A stretch of 64,000 nucleotides of DNA from CAVPJC01 sp963705155 (GTDB taxonomy: Bacteria; Chloroflexota; Anaerolineae; Anaerolineales; UBA4823), in contig CAVPJC010000012.1 of the NCBI GenBank assembly GCA_963705155.1, positions 62,001 through 126,000 of the forward strand. Direction: 5' to 3'. Below are positions 11,081 to 22,480 of the stretch, in pieces (the stretch's first letter is position 1; the number at the start of each line of letters is the position of its first letter). The position numbers and the translations under genes are program-made. Under the pieces are notes generated by a model. That model was given only the letters and a program-made list of their open reading frames with translations. It did not search any database and was not told the DNA's origin.

Positions 11081-13634
11081 ACCCCCAAAACCTGGCGCTG
11101 AACCTCGCCAGCCACAGGCGCCAGCCCAGCCGCTCCCACAACCGCCCGGCCTGCAGGCGCTGCTCTGCATCTGGAGCCTGTTGAGCATAGGCTGCCCGGC
11201 AGTACAGCTCGGCCAGCGCACCGGCGTCCCCGCCGGCATCCCCCAGGATTTTCCGCAGGGCCGGGCGTTCGGCCAGCCGCTGCAGCTGGTCTGCAAGCTC
11301 GCCGCTGACCTGCAGGGGGGTGTCGCCGGGCTGCGCAGCCGGGCGCAGCGGCAGGCTGCGCCGCTTAAGCCGCACGAACCAGCCCTAAATCGCAAGGTCA
11401 TCCGGCAGGTTTCGCTCCAGCCTGCGCTGCCAGCCCCACCACAGCCCAAAGCACCCCATTGCAGCAGCGAGCAGGAACAGCCCCCACAACTGCCAGCTCG
11501 CGCCGCCGCCTGCCTGGCGCCCCGCCAGCGCCGGCAGCCCGGTCAGCCTTCCCGGCCCGGTCAGCCGCTCGGGAAGCGCAGGTGCCGGGCGGCTTGCTGT
11601 GGGCTCAAACTCCACCCAGCCGTAACCGGGGAAGTAAATCTCCGTCCACGAGTGGGCATCCGCCTCTGTTACCTGGTAGCTGCGGCTTTGCGCATCGTAG
11701 CTGCCGCTGGCGTAGCCCATCACCAGGCGGGTGGGCAGACCCGCTGCCCGCCCCAGCACGGCCATTGCCGTGGCGTAATAATCGCAGTAACCGCGCTGCA
11801 GGTCAAAGAGGAAATAATCGGCCACATCCCGCCCGACGGGCGGCGCGGGCACATCCAGCGAGTATGGAAAACCGCGCAGGTAGGCCTGCAGCGCGGCGGC
11901 CTTATCATAGGCTGTGGGCTGCCCGGCGGTGAGCTGCTGCGCCAGGTCGCGCACCCGCTGCGGCGTGGAGGCCGGCAGTTCCAGGTAACTGGCGCTCACC
12001 CAATCGGGATACCCCCCGGAGCCTGCCTCTCCAGCCGAGCGCAGCTGCTCTTGAGAGGGAATTTGCACCAGCGAGAGCGCCGAATAGGGCCAGGCCTGCA
12101 CCCCGGTGGCAGCCAGGTCGGCGCCGGTGAGCAGGCCGTCCAGTAGCTGAGCCGTTTGATCTGCCGAGCCAGCCTCCCCGGCGGCGCTCTGCGGAGGGCG
12201 CCGCCATTCGGCGACAAAATCGTGGTCCGCGCTCAGCAGGGCGCCCGCCGCATACAGCCAGCCGCTCCCCGCCTCAGCACCCCGGGATGGCTCCACACGC
12301 TGCCGCAGGATATGAAGCTCTGGCCGCAGCTCCACCACCGGGGCCTGCGCCGCACCCGGCTCAGTTGATCCATTCTGCGCCGCTGTACTCAGCGCCGCTG
12401 CACCCGACGCGGTTGTACCCAACGCCGCAAGCGTCCATTCCCCTGCCGCATAATCCTGCGTCTCCGTCGCCGAAATCTCCCAACCGGCCCCGTTGTAAAC
12501 ATCGTACGCCGCTCCCCGCCAGTAGGGATGGTAGCCATCCGGCAGCCCGGCAGGTTCGTCAACACTCACTTGCATCACCACAGATTGCGACAGCTCCGGC
12601 CCCGCGCCCAGCAGGTGGCGGCGCGGCAGCCCGCCGGGTCGAGCGGGAAGACCATCTCCTGGAGCGCGTTCCAGCCCCAGACCGCTGGCCCCGGGTAAAT
12701 CCCTGTCCACCGGCAGCCCCTGGCGCGCCAGCGCAGCCACCCCCTTGAAGCGCACCAGCGAGACCCCGGCTGCAGCCAGCATCACGACCAGCACCGCCGC
12801 CGCGCTCGCAAACACCAGATCGAGGCGCAGCTCGGCTGCATAATCCACGCCTTCCGCCTGCCAGCCGGCCTGCCGCCGGGAATGCCCGTTCAGCGCAACC
12901 AGCAGCAGCGCCAGGGCGGTGTAAGCCATCAACGGCCACGTGCGCCCGGCGGTGTAGTTCAGCACACCCGCCAGCAGGAAACCCGCCGGCAGAGCCGCCG
13001 CCAGCGCATTCTGGCGGCGCAGCAGCAGCCAGACCGCCAGGCAAGCCGCCGCCCAGAAAGCCATACCCCACACAAAATTGACCACGGTGGGGTCGAAGAC
13101 GGCCTGCCCGCGCCCCATCGCCCTGGCCCAGGCCAGCAAACGCCCGTTGAATGCCGCGGTTGTCCCGGCCAATTGCGCCGCTGCCCGCTGGACGGCGCCC
13201 CACACTTCAGGGTCCAGCCTCAGCCCACCGGGCGATCCCGGCGGCTCCGCCGCGCCCAGCAGCTGCCAGCCGGCCTGCACCGTCTGAACAACCGCCTGCC
13301 CGGTCAGCAGCACCAGGCTGCCCAGCGGCCGTACCAGCCGCCCCAGCCAGAGCCAGGAAACGATCACTCCGCCCGCCAGACCGGTCAGCATCACCTGCCA
13401 GCCCACCATGCGGCTGTGGCACAGCGCCGCTGTCAACACCAGCGCCAGCAGCCCCCACACGACCAGGGTCACTAATTCCAGCCAGGTGACGCCGTCCACC
13501 AGCCCCAGCGCAGCGCACAGCAGCATACCCGCCAACACCACCAGCAGCTCGATACCGGCAGCGGCCGCCTGCCAAGCCTGGAAACGCCCCGGCCTGGCGG
13601 CCGGCGCTGCCGCCGTGCTTTGCAGCGCCGTCAT
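11079..13634 (-). CDS. TgpA-like membrane transglutaminase, interrupted by an in-frame TAG
   Basis: Multi-helix membrane protein with a cytoplasm-distal transglutaminase-like cysteine peptidase domain. The first third has six or more hydrophobic helices; the catalytic core has GYCDYYATAMAVLGRAAG (Cys), DAHSWTEIYFPG (His) and GYGWVEFEPT (Asp region). One more helix and a short C-terminal domain follow. The ATG at 13634 overlaps the stop of the DUF58 gene (ATGA). An in-frame TAG at 11385-11387 splits off the last 101 residues, but the same frame continues with good coding character to a second TAG at 11079. A TGG or CAG to TAG change would explain it. Confidence 0.8.
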
Positions 13635-14931
13635 TCCAGCGTCCTCCAGGTCAGGTTGCCGGGCCGCCGCACCAGCACCGCCCGCCCGGTGGCCAGCGTG
13701 CGCCATTCCCACTGCCCCTCCTGACCCGGGTGCGCCGCGGCGCTGAGCTCGGGCCGGTCCAGGTACTGGCGCGGCACCAGGTGGCGGCGGATACCGGCCT
13801 GGTCCAGCAGGCTGAGGGCTGCCGCCGGATCGCCCTGCCCGCCAAAGGTGGCTGCATCCAGCAGCAGCACGGTCGGGCTGGCCCCCGCCCACATCAGCGG
13901 CAGCAGCGCCTCAATCCATGCCCCGCTCACATCCGGTGTGATCACGATCAGGCTGGCGCCGCGTCCAAACGAGCGGCGCTGGCTGCTGAGCAGCTTTGCC
14001 AGGGGCAGCTCGCCGGGTTCCAGCAGCGCCAGGGCGCGCAGGATTTGCCAGCGGTGCTGCTCGCCCTGCTGTGGAGCAAGCCAGGTGGGCGGCTCGCCGC
14101 ACGTTGCCAGCCCCACGCCGTAGCCCTGCCGCAGACCGCGGTCGGCCAGCGAAGCCGCCAGCACAATGGCGTGTTCCAGCGTAAATTCCCAGCCCGAGCC
14201 GGCCTGCACACCGGCCTGCAAATCCACCACCAGCCACCAATCGCCGGAGGGTGTGCCGTCCATCACACGCACATAGGGCTTATCCCGCCGCGCCAGCGTT
14301 CGCCAGTGGATCAGGCGCAGGCTGTCGCCGGGGAGATACCGCGCACGCCCGCCGCGCTGACCGTGCGGTCGAGCAATTCGGGGCGCGGGTGTCCATCGCC
14401 GCTCTGCCCGCCGCGGGCGATCTCGATCTTGGGCAGCGGCACCACCGGGGGCGTCACCATCAGGCTCACCGACCTCGGGTCGTGGATCATTACCGTGTAA
14501 AAGCCAAAGGGATCGGAGCACTTCAGGCTGGTGGGTCCCAGATTGAACACGCCGCGCTGGCTGCACACCCCAGAGTTGTGCCAGCTCAGCCTGGCAGGCG
14601 CGCCCAGCCCGGTGACCGAATTGGCGCTGTAGCCGGGCACTTCGGAGTAATCAACCACCTGCGCCCATAAAGCCGGCGCCCAGCCCGTGTTTTCCAGGAT
14701 AAAACGCTCTTCCAGCCGGTCGCCCACCTGCGCCCAGCCAAAGCGCATCTGGCGCGTCAGGCGCAGCCCGTTCCCCAGCGAGCGCGCCCACAGGTAGGCC
14801 AGCAGCCAGGCCAGCCCGAGCCCGCAGAACAGGAACTTCCACACCCGGCTGGCTTCCACCAGCGCCAGCAGACCCGTCAGGATTACCAATATAGGCAGCA
14901 AACGTGAGGTCAGGCGCAGCGAAACGTTCAT
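13631..14931 (-). CDS. DUF58 domain protein (frameshifted)
   Basis: Membrane-anchored protein usually found beside MoxR ATPases and transglutaminase-like proteins, a grouping thought to act in envelope assembly or metal-enzyme maturation. Two N-terminal helices (residues 5-45) are followed by a beta-rich region. The DUF58 core LPGDSLRLIHWRTLARRDK comes next, then a von Willebrand A-like fold (WWLVVDLQ, LIVITPDVSG). The frame breaks near 14338, where VSAAGV joins RARYLPGD. I use the ATG at 14931. No MoxR gene is visible nearby. Confidence 0.82.
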
Positions 14932-15039
14932 CAGAAAATAATTGTACACCCATGAGAACCGGGCTGCTAACTGAGAAAAATTTCTCAAATACTCAAATCC
15001 TACCCTGTCATCAACCTTGCTTCCAAAAATAAGACGCTA

Positions 15040-16860
15040 CACCCTGCCCCGCCGCATTCGTGAGCGTACTGCAAGAACAGCACATTAACAACTGAAACAT
15101 GTACATAAGCCAGGCCGAAGCCAGTAGAGCGGCGCAAACCAGGCTTCGAGTGAGTGAAAAATTGCGGAAAAAGGAGCCGCTCTGGCCTTCTTCGAGGTGA
15201 GCTTCCCGCGCTGCTTGTTGTTTTCGTAACGGTTAATTCGGCGTAAGTTCACCGCCAAGGCCGCACAGGTGAATGCACATGCCACCCGAAACAAGCCTCG
15301 GAGGCGCAACTTTCCACCCCGCAGCGTATGCTTGACTTGGAATATCGTGGCTTCAACCGCCGGTCGCAGTCCTCGCGCTTCTTCTTTACATAGCTTGAAG
15401 CGCCTGCGTCTCTGCGAAGAACAGGCTCTATCTTTGGGCACGGTTAGGAAGAAGTGCGTTTTTTGCTTATTGGTCTGGACAGGGCACTGCCCAGATTGAA
15501 AAAAAGCGCAACTTTGACATTCTTGTGGCTCAAAGGTCAACCGGAAGGATTTCCCCTTGGCCGACAAGCTAATCGAGGCGGAATGTCCGGCCGGGCAGAC
15601 AGCTTGAGTAACGGCTCCTTCCTGATCCAGTTCCATGGCGAAATCGGATAAGGCCAGCTTGCCGTCCTGATGGTCGGGTAGCCTGCCGGTCAAGGCAGTG
15701 GTGATGTGTTCGACTTCCTGTGTGCGCATGGCTTGATCGACTTCGGGACCCACGTAACCGCCATCGGTGACCATTTTCTCCAGGTCGGTGCGCTTCCTTC
15801 AATTCGGGCAGTGCGGTTTCCATCAGGGTTGTATCCGCGGTGCGATTCTCATCCGTCTGCGTCAGGACGATCAATTGGAGCGGGTTTTTAGGATGGCAGG
15901 TTTCCGACAGGTTGCCAACGTAGCCCTTGTAAACCCGGTTGCCCTTGATCCGATAGCTGGCTTCGAGATCATCCAGAGATTGTAAGCAGCCAGCCTGGAT
16001 CTCTTTGTTCGCCTTAGCCTTCACTTCGGCTTCGATCAGATGAAAGTTTTCGTGAAAAAAGCGCCTGGCCACCTGATAAACCGGATGCGCCTCATATGGC
16101 TTGGCCAACCTGCCCAACAGATCGCATAAAACCTCCCCCAGCTGCTGAATGCGTTCCCACACCGCTTCCTTGCCCTTGATCCGGTAGGTGTACTGCCCGG
16201 CGCTCTGGTGTAGGTAAGGGGCAAAGATTTCGGCATAAGCGGCTTGGTCTTCATCACAGAGAATGCGATGCAAGCGTTGGAGGACTTCTACCAACAGTTC
16301 CAGGCGGCTCAGATCGGCAATATTACTCAAGAGTTGCGTGCTGTCCATGCGCTGCACATCGGTTCTCACGCCTAGTTTCTGAACCTGCTCGTCGGTCACC
16401 TGGTTGAAAACCACCTGGAACAAGTTCTCCCCGCTTTTCAGGGCATGCTCGCTGAGCCGCTTGCGAAAGTAGTATAGCGTGCGCAGATCGAAATCGCCTT
16501 CGCCAAAGTTATCGCAGCCCAGGGCATAGCGCACTTGCAGATCGAATAGAAAATGCTCGTACAACTCTTCATCCGACCAGCCGCGGCTTTCTTTGATGAT
16601 ATCCAGCCCAACCAGGACATTGACCGGCACATTTGGCCGCAAAGGGCCTGGGTCGTAGAGCACTGCAAAACGGTCTTCGGGGATGCGCAAGAAGACTTCG
16701 CGCCGGAAGCTATCGGCCCACGAGTTTCTCAGATACTTGTGCGATCGTTCTGGCAGGTCATTGACATCGCTGAGCAACAAAGGTTGTTGGGTGCGCCGGT
16801 TTTTCTTGTACATGGGTCAGCCTTCGGGTGTTGGTCTAGCCCGATTATATTAAAAATCTG
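15040..16860 (-). mobile_element. IS1182-like insertion sequence (ends not resolved)
   Basis: The region holds a single DDE transposase gene and sits alone between the DUF58 gene and corA. I looked for terminal inverted repeats around 15000-15090 and 16810-16870 and found none convincing, so the limits are approximate. Confidence 0.5.
15085..16813 (-). CDS. IS1182-family transposase (frameshifted)
   Basis: DDE transposase. The N-terminal half has the DUF772-type segment (YDPGPLRPNVPVNVLVGLDI, LFDLQVRYALG, LRTLYYFRKRL) and RTDVQRMDSTQLLSNIA. The C-terminal half has VTDGGYVGP and the Cys-rich CPAGH/CAFFQSGQC part, ending with the VEATIFQVKH and RGLFRVACAFT motifs. The halves are in different frames and join near 15780 (PELKEA to MVTDGGYV). 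This may be a sequencing indel or decay of the element. Confidence 0.85.
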
Positions 16861-16914
16861 CCTTTTTGAGGAGGGGCGAAATGGGACGATTCTGATCTCC
16901 TCCTTTTTGCAGTG

Positions 16915-17003
16915 CGCTCATTCGTGCATTCGCGGCCTTTCATTCGTGGACGGCCCGTCTGATTTCCCTTTTCGTGTGTTTCGTGTATTTCGTGGTTTCT
17001 CGG
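16915..17003. repeat. Dispersed ATTCGTGG / TTTCGTG repeat, copy near corA
   Basis: Contains CATTCGTGGACGGCC and TTTCGTGTATTTCGTGGTT, both also found at about 21953-22072. The 365-base gap between the transposase and corA (16814-17178) otherwise shows no gene. Confidence 0.6.
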
Positions 17004-17178
17004 GATTTTCATTGTCCTATTGAGTGTCTGCGATTCCCCTCTACACTTTGGAGTGTCGTGTCTGTCATAGACAGCTATAATTGAGATTAACAGATCTACC
17101 CCAAATGCGGGCATCACACCCGGCGGCGCCGTGAATCCCGGCGCGCAACCGCCAAATTCATATTCAGGAGGAGTTCCC

Positions 17179-18264
17179 ATGTTCAAACGCATCAGAGGCG
17201 CACCCGGCGCTGCGCCCGGCATCGAACATGATGAAATCACCAGGCTTGAGAGCGGCAGCGAGCCGGTTTCCCTCACCTGCATCGACTACTGCCCGCGCGA
17301 GATCTCCATCCAGGAGATCGATAATCCGGATGAATTCCTGCACACCCACCGACCTGAATGGTCAGCCGTGCGCTGGATCCGTCTGACCGGTCTGACGGAT
17401 ATGCGCATCATCCACGCCCTGGCGACCAAATATAACCTGCACCCCCTGGCTATCGAAGACGTCCTGCACCTCTCGCAGCGGCCCAAAGTCGAGCCTTACG
17501 GCGGTGAAGATAGTGAAACACAGGCGCGCCTGTTCATCGTCGCCCACACGCTGCAAAAACAAGACCAGCACCTGCTCAGCCAGCAGGTCTCCATTTTCCT
17601 GGGCCATACCACCGTCCTGACCTTACAGGAAACACCCTTGGATATCTGGGAGCCGGTTCTCCAGCGCCTCAAGACCAAAGGCTCGCGCCTGCGCAAGAAC
17701 GACGCCAGCTTCTTAATGTATTCGCTGCTCGATATCATCATCGACGGTTGTTTTCCAATCCTCGAAGCTTACGGCGATCTTGCCGAAGATCTCGAAACCC
17801 TGATCCTCGAGCAGTCGCAGCGCGGCGCCATCAACGATATCCACCAGCTCAAGCGGGACTTATTGCTGATGCGGCGGGTGCTCTGGCCGATGCGTGAGGT
17901 GGTTGCCACCTTGCAGCGCGAGCCGCACGAGTGTGTCAGCGAGACGACGCGCGTTTACCTGCGCGACCTGTACGATCACGTCATCCAGATCATCGATATC
18001 ATCGAGATTTACCGGGAAATGGCCAGCGACCTGACCGAGACCTACATGTCGTCCGTCTCCAACCGCATGAATGAGATCATGAAAGTGCTGACCATGATCG
18101 GCACCCTGTTCATCCCGCTCACCTTCCTGGCCGGCGTTTACGGCATGAACTTTCGCCACTTTCCCGAGCTCGATCAAACCTGGGCCTACCCGGCCTTCTG
18201 GATCGTCTGCCTGGTTGTCGCCGGGGTCATGTTCGTGTTATTCCGCCGCCGCAACTGGCTGTAA
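17179..18264 (+). CDS. corA: CorA-type magnesium/cobalt transporter
   Basis: Inner-membrane divalent cation channel that works as a homopentamer. The 361-residue protein has the cytoplasmic funnel domain and two C-terminal helices; the first ends with the diagnostic YGMNF motif (GMN selectivity loop), and the second is followed by a basic tail. The ATG at 17179 has AGGAGG eight bases upstream; the longer upstream reading has no such site. The exporter gene starts 1 base after its stop codon, so the genes are probably co-transcribed. Confidence 0.93.
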   Translation: MFKRIRGAPGAAPGIEHDEITRLESGSEPVSLTCIDYCPREISIQEIDNPDEFLHTHRPEWSAVRWIRLTGLTDMRIIHALATKYNLHPLAIEDVLHLSQRPKVEPYGGEDSETQARLFIVAHTLQKQDQHLLSQQVSIFLGHTTVLTLQETPLDIWEPVLQRLKTKGSRLRKNDASFLMYSLLDIIIDGCFPILEAYGDLAEDLETLILEQSQRGAINDIHQLKRDLLLMRRVLWPMREVVATLQREPHECVSETTRVYLRDLYDHVIQIIDIIEIYREMASDLTETYMSSVSNRMNEIMKVLTMIGTLFIPLTFLAGVYGMNFRHFPELDQTWAYPAFWIVCLVVAGVMFVLFRRRNWL

Positions 18265-18265
18265 T

Positions 18266-20062
18266 ATGAACCACGTCAAAAAACTACTGCCATTTTTAAA
18301 ACCGTATTGGAAACTCGCTGTCCTCTCGCTGGTCTTGTTGACCATCCTGGTCTTTATGGACCTTATGATCCCCCGTCTGATCCAGCGCCTGATCGATGTG
18401 GACATTGCCAATCGCGATAGCGCCGATTTTCTGCGCACCTCCCTGACCATGCTGGGCATTTCGCTGGCGGGCACGTTGATCGCTCTGGGTAACAATACCT
18501 TATCGATCCGTGCGGGTGAAGGTCTGGCACGCGATCTGCGCGAAGCCATCTTTAGAAAAATCCAATCGTTTTCTTATGGGAATATCGACAGCTTCACGAC
18601 CGGTCGGTTGATGGTGCGCCTGAGCAGTGATGTCCAGGCCTACCAGCGCCTGATCCAGGTTACGCTGCGCATTGGCACGCGGGCGCCATTGTTGTTGACC
18701 GGCAGTTTGATCCTGATGGTCAACACCAGCCCGCACCTGGCACTGATGATGCTGCCGCTGCTCATCGCCTCCACCGGCGTCATCATCTTCTTCAGCCTCA
18801 GGATGGCGCCGTTATACCGCACCGTCCAACAAAAGTTGGACCGCCTCAACACCATTCTGCAGGAAAATATCGCCGGCGCCCGGTTGGTCAAGGCCTTTGT
18901 CCGTGCAGAACACGAATCCGGGCGTTTTGAAGCAGCCAACCTTGATTTCGCCAACCGCAACATCAAAGTCATGCAAATGACGTCGAGCATGGGGCCAGCC
19001 CTGTCGATGTTGATCAACATGGGGGTAGTGGCGGTGATCTGGCTGGGCGGGATGCAGTCCATTCAGGGCGGTTTGACGGTGGGTCAGATCGTAGCCTTTA
19101 TCAACTACCTGATGACGGCAATGGGCCCGCTGGGCATGATGACCCTGCTCGCCAACAACTGGGCCAACGGCATCGCTTCGGCCCAACGCATCAATGAAGT
19201 ACTGGATACCCACCCCGAAGTGCAGGAACAGCCCGATGCGCTTCTGCTGCCAGACTTATTCCAGGCGCGGGTGGCCTTTGAAAGTGTAAGCTTTCACTAT
19301 AACGGCCGGCAAGGCGAAGTGCCCGAACAGGCCAATGTCCTGGAAAATCTCAGCCTGGTTGCCGAGCCAGGGCAAACTGTGGCAGTCCTGGGGGCCACGG
19401 GTGCGGGAAAGACCTCCCTGGTCAATCTCATTCCACGCTTTTATGATGTCTCTCACGGCCGGGTAACGATCGACGGCGAAGATGTGCGCAATCTAAACAT
19501 CGATTTACTCCTGGCTCAGGTCGGCATCGTTCCGCAAGAAACAATCCTGTTTTCGGGCAGCATTCGTGAGAATATCCGTTACGGCCGGCCTGATGCCAGC
19601 GATGAAGATGTCATCGCGGCCGCGGAAGCCGCCCAGGCGCACGATTTTATCCTTAAGCTCCCCGATGGTTACGATACCCACGTGGAAGAACGCGGGGTCA
19701 ATCTCTCCGGCGGTCAGAAACAACGGATTGCCATCGCCCGCGCATTAATCCTGAAATCGAAGATTCTGCTCCTGGATGACAGCACCAGCTCGGTAGATGT
19801 CGAAACTGAGACGAAAATCCAGCAGGCGCTGGATGATGGCTTGCAGGACCGCACCAGCATCATCGTCGCCCAGCGTATCAGCACGGTTCTGAACGCCGAC
19901 AAGATTGTAGTGATTGATAAAGGCCGGATTGTAGCCGAAGGAACCCACGCCGAGCTCATCCAAACCAGCCCGGTTTATCAGGAAATCTTTGCATCTCAGC
20001 TGGGCGGCGGCGTCCGCGGGAGGCTGCACCATGAACCTGCCCCCCATCCCGGTAGCTTCTAA
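18266..20062 (+). CDS. ABC exporter half-transporter, degenerate-site subunit
   Basis: Multidrug or lipid-type exporter half with six helices (residues about 15-300) and an ATPase domain. Walker A is GATGAGKTS and the signature LSGGQKQR. Walker B ends LLLDDSTSSVD, so an Asp replaces the catalytic Glu. In heterodimeric exporters such as TM287/288 and BmrCD one subunit carries exactly this change. The next gene has the canonical Glu, so I infer a heterodimer. It overlaps the next gene by 32 bases. Confidence 0.9.
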   Translation: MNHVKKLLPFLKPYWKLAVLSLVLLTILVFMDLMIPRLIQRLIDVDIANRDSADFLRTSLTMLGISLAGTLIALGNNTLSIRAGEGLARDLREAIFRKIQSFSYGNIDSFTTGRLMVRLSSDVQAYQRLIQVTLRIGTRAPLLLTGSLILMVNTSPHLALMMLPLLIASTGVIIFFSLRMAPLYRTVQQKLDRLNTILQENIAGARLVKAFVRAEHESGRFEAANLDFANRNIKVMQMTSSMGPALSMLINMGVVAVIWLGGMQSIQGGLTVGQIVAFINYLMTAMGPLGMMTLLANNWANGIASAQRINEVLDTHPEVQEQPDALLLPDLFQARVAFESVSFHYNGRQGEVPEQANVLENLSLVAEPGQTVAVLGATGAGKTSLVNLIPRFYDVSHGRVTIDGEDVRNLNIDLLLAQVGIVPQETILFSGSIRENIRYGRPDASDEDVIAAAEAAQAHDFILKLPDGYDTHVEERGVNLSGGQKQRIAIARALILKSKILLLDDSTSSVDVETETKIQQALDDGLQDRTSIIVAQRISTVLNADKIVVIDKGRIVAEGTHAELIQTSPVYQEIFASQLGGGVRGRLHHEPAPHPGSF

Positions 20063-21874
20063 TGACGAACGGTCCCGTATCCCCGTAACCATGCGCGGAC
20101 CGGGCGGGCGACCGATCAAGATTGACAAAGTCAAGCATCCTCGCAGGGCCCTGATGCGCCTGATCCCCTACATGAAACCTTACACCTGGCCGTTAGCCGC
20201 TGTGTTGGGCATGGTGATCGTTTACACTTTGTTGGGGTTGGTCGGGCCTTACCTGATCGGCCTGGCCATCGACCGGTTCGTCATCACCCGGAACCTTTCC
20301 GGCCTTATGCAGATTGCCCTGTGGATGCTGGGTGCCTACCTGTTCAACAACTTCTTCACCTGGACCGCAAACTGGCAGATGGCCTGGATTTCACAGGGGG
20401 CGCTCAAGTCTTTGCGCAGCGACCTCTTCCAGCACTTGCAGAGCCTTCCATTGAGCTTTTTTGACCGCCACTCGGCGGGCGAGCTGATGAGCCGCCTGAC
20501 GAACGATATCGACGCCATTAACCAGGCCATCTCCCAAAATGTCACCGCCCTGCTTGGCAGCGTGCTCTCGCCGGTCGGAATCGTGATCGCCATGTTTGTG
20601 CTCAACCACTGGCTGGCGTTGACCACCCTGCTGATTGTGCCGGTCATGATCGGTTTCGGCAATTTCATTGCTACCTATACCCGGCGGGGTTTTCGTGAGC
20701 TGCAGAAACAGCTCGGAGGCTTGAACAGCGTTGAAGAAGAAGCCATCAGCGGCGATAAAGTAATCAAGGCCTTCCGCCGTAACGAATCGATCCTTGCCAC
20801 CTTTCGGGAAAAGAACCAGGCTGTTTACAAGGCCGGGGTGTATGCCAACACCTATGCCATGATGCTGATGCCATTGACCAATGTGATGGGCAATTTCTTC
20901 GTCATCCTGGTGGCGGCCTGGGCGGCTGGCTGGCTTTGCAAGGCCTGGTGACCGTGGGGATGATCGCCACGTTTATCAACTATGGCCAAAGCTTTCATAA
21001 ACCCGGTGCGGCAGTTGGCCAACATGTATAACGCCATCGAAGCAGCGCTGGCAGGGGCTGAACGGGTCTTCGATGTGATCGACACCTCGCCAGAAACGGA
21101 TGATGCCCCCGCTGCGTTTCCCCTGGCCTGCGATTAAAGGCGAGGTGAGCTTTGAGAATGTCCACTTCGAATACGATCCGGGGCACCCGGTGATCAAGGG
21201 CATGACCCTCAAGCCAAGGCCCGGGCAGACCATTGCCCTGGTTGGGCCTACCGGCGCGGGCAAAACGACGATCACCAACCTGCTCACCCGTTTTTACGAG
21301 ATCCAGTCCGGCTCAATCAAGGTCGACGGCATTGATATCCGCCAGGTGCGGAAAGCCGACCTGCGCCAGAAACTTGGGATTGGTCTTGCAAGACACCTTC
21401 TTGTTTGCCGGCACGTGTGATGGAAAACATCCGCTATGGGCGGTTGGAGGCCACGGACGCTGAAGTGATCGCCGCCGCTGAAATGGCCGATGCCGATCAC
21501 TTCATCCGCCAACTTCCACAGGGTTACCAGACCCAGCTTCGGAGCGGGCCAGCAACCTGAGCCAGGGCCAGCGCCAGCTGCTTTCCATTGCACGCGCCAT
21601 CCTGGCTGACCCCGATATCCTGATCCTGGATGAGGCGACGAGCAGCGTCGATACCCGCACCGAGGCTCGCATTCAGAAATCGCTGCTGCGCCTGATGCAG
21701 GGTCGAACCAGTTTCGTCATCGCCCACCGTCTCAGCACGATTCGTGACGCCGACAATGTGATTGTTATCGACCATGGCGAGATCGTTGAACAGGGCAGCC
21801 ACCAGGAGCTGCTCGACAAACGCGGTTTCTTCTACCATTTGTATGTCAGCCAGTTCAAAGGCCTGGCGATTTAA
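20031..21874 (+). CDS. ABC exporter half-transporter, consensus-site subunit (many frame breaks)
   Basis: Partner of the preceding half-transporter, about 614 residues once read across breaks. Six helices are followed by an ATPase with Walker A GPTGAGKTT, signature NLSQGQRQLL and Walker B LILDEATSSVD with the catalytic Glu. Breaks occur near 20930-20945, 20994, 21115, 21385, 21415 and 21540. Every motif survives on either side of a break, so the breaks look like consensus errors rather than decay. It ends TAA at 21872. Confidence 0.82.
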
Positions 21875-21952
21875 CTGCTGGCAAAAATTGGTGCCGTCCA
21901 GGTATACCCGGGCAGCCCGTTATTGCGTTTAAAAGAAAATGTGATCTGGTGG

Positions 21953-22072
21953 TTATTTTCGTGTATTTAGTGTATTTCGTGGTTGCCAGGTTTTCCCGCG
22001 CTCTGTCGGAAATTGCATGTTCTACTGCCTCATACGTGAATTCGTGGCCTTTTCATTCGTGGACGGCCCCTA
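21953..22072. repeat. Dispersed ATTCGTGG / TTTCGTG repeat, copy after the exporter
   Basis: Holds TTTCGTGTATTTAGTGTATTTCGTGG and GAATTCGTGGCC followed by TTCATTCGTGGACGGCC, matching the copy near 16915-17003 in reversed block order. The block ends at the last bases of the DUF1801 gene on the opposite strand. Confidence 0.6.
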
Positions 22073-22480
22073 CCCGCCCCGCGTCTCCTTCACACTCGCC
22101 TCCACCAGCTCCTTCAGCACAGCCAGATCGATATCCTTTACCTTATTGATATACAGGCAGGCCTTGCTGGTTTTGTGCTTGCCCAGCCTCTCCAGCAGCG
22201 CGGTGTGTTTATCGAAGCCATAGTTTAAATACAGCGTCAAAGCCTGCTTGCGCGGCGAAAAACCGGTCTCCGGCCAATCTCCCTCACGCCCGCTGGCGTA
22301 TTTATAGTGGTATGTGCCGAAACCGACAATGCTATCACCCCACATCTTCGGTTCAGCCCCGGTGACCTGCTTCATCAGCTCGAGCACCAACCGGCAGTCG
22401 ACCCGGCGCTGCTCGTCGGGGATGCGATTGATAAATTCATCCACACTGGCATCGGTAAGTTTGGTCTTCAGCTCGGCCAT
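22070..22480 (-). CDS. DUF1801 domain protein
   Basis: Small cytoplasmic protein of 136 residues of the YdhG/DUF1801 type, whose molecular role is not established. Recognisable features are MWGDSIVGFG, YKYASGREGDWPETGFSPRK and LTLYLNYG, followed by LERLGKHKTSKACLYI and a C-terminal DIDLAVLKELV helix. The ATG at 22480 has a weak AGAGAT upstream. It stands alone on this strand. Confidence 0.85.
   Translation of the reverse strand: MAELKTKLTDASVDEFINRIPDEQRRVDCRLVLELMKQVTGAEPKMWGDSIVGFGTYHYKYASGREGDWPETGFSPRKQALTLYLNYGFDKHTALLERLGKHKTSKACLYINKVKDIDLAVLKELVEASVKETRGG

Noticed and set aside
15000..16870. Terminal inverted repeats for the IS1182-like element
   Set aside because: Short partial matches only (around CCAGGCCGAAGCC and GTCAGCCTTCGGG); not good enough to set the ends.
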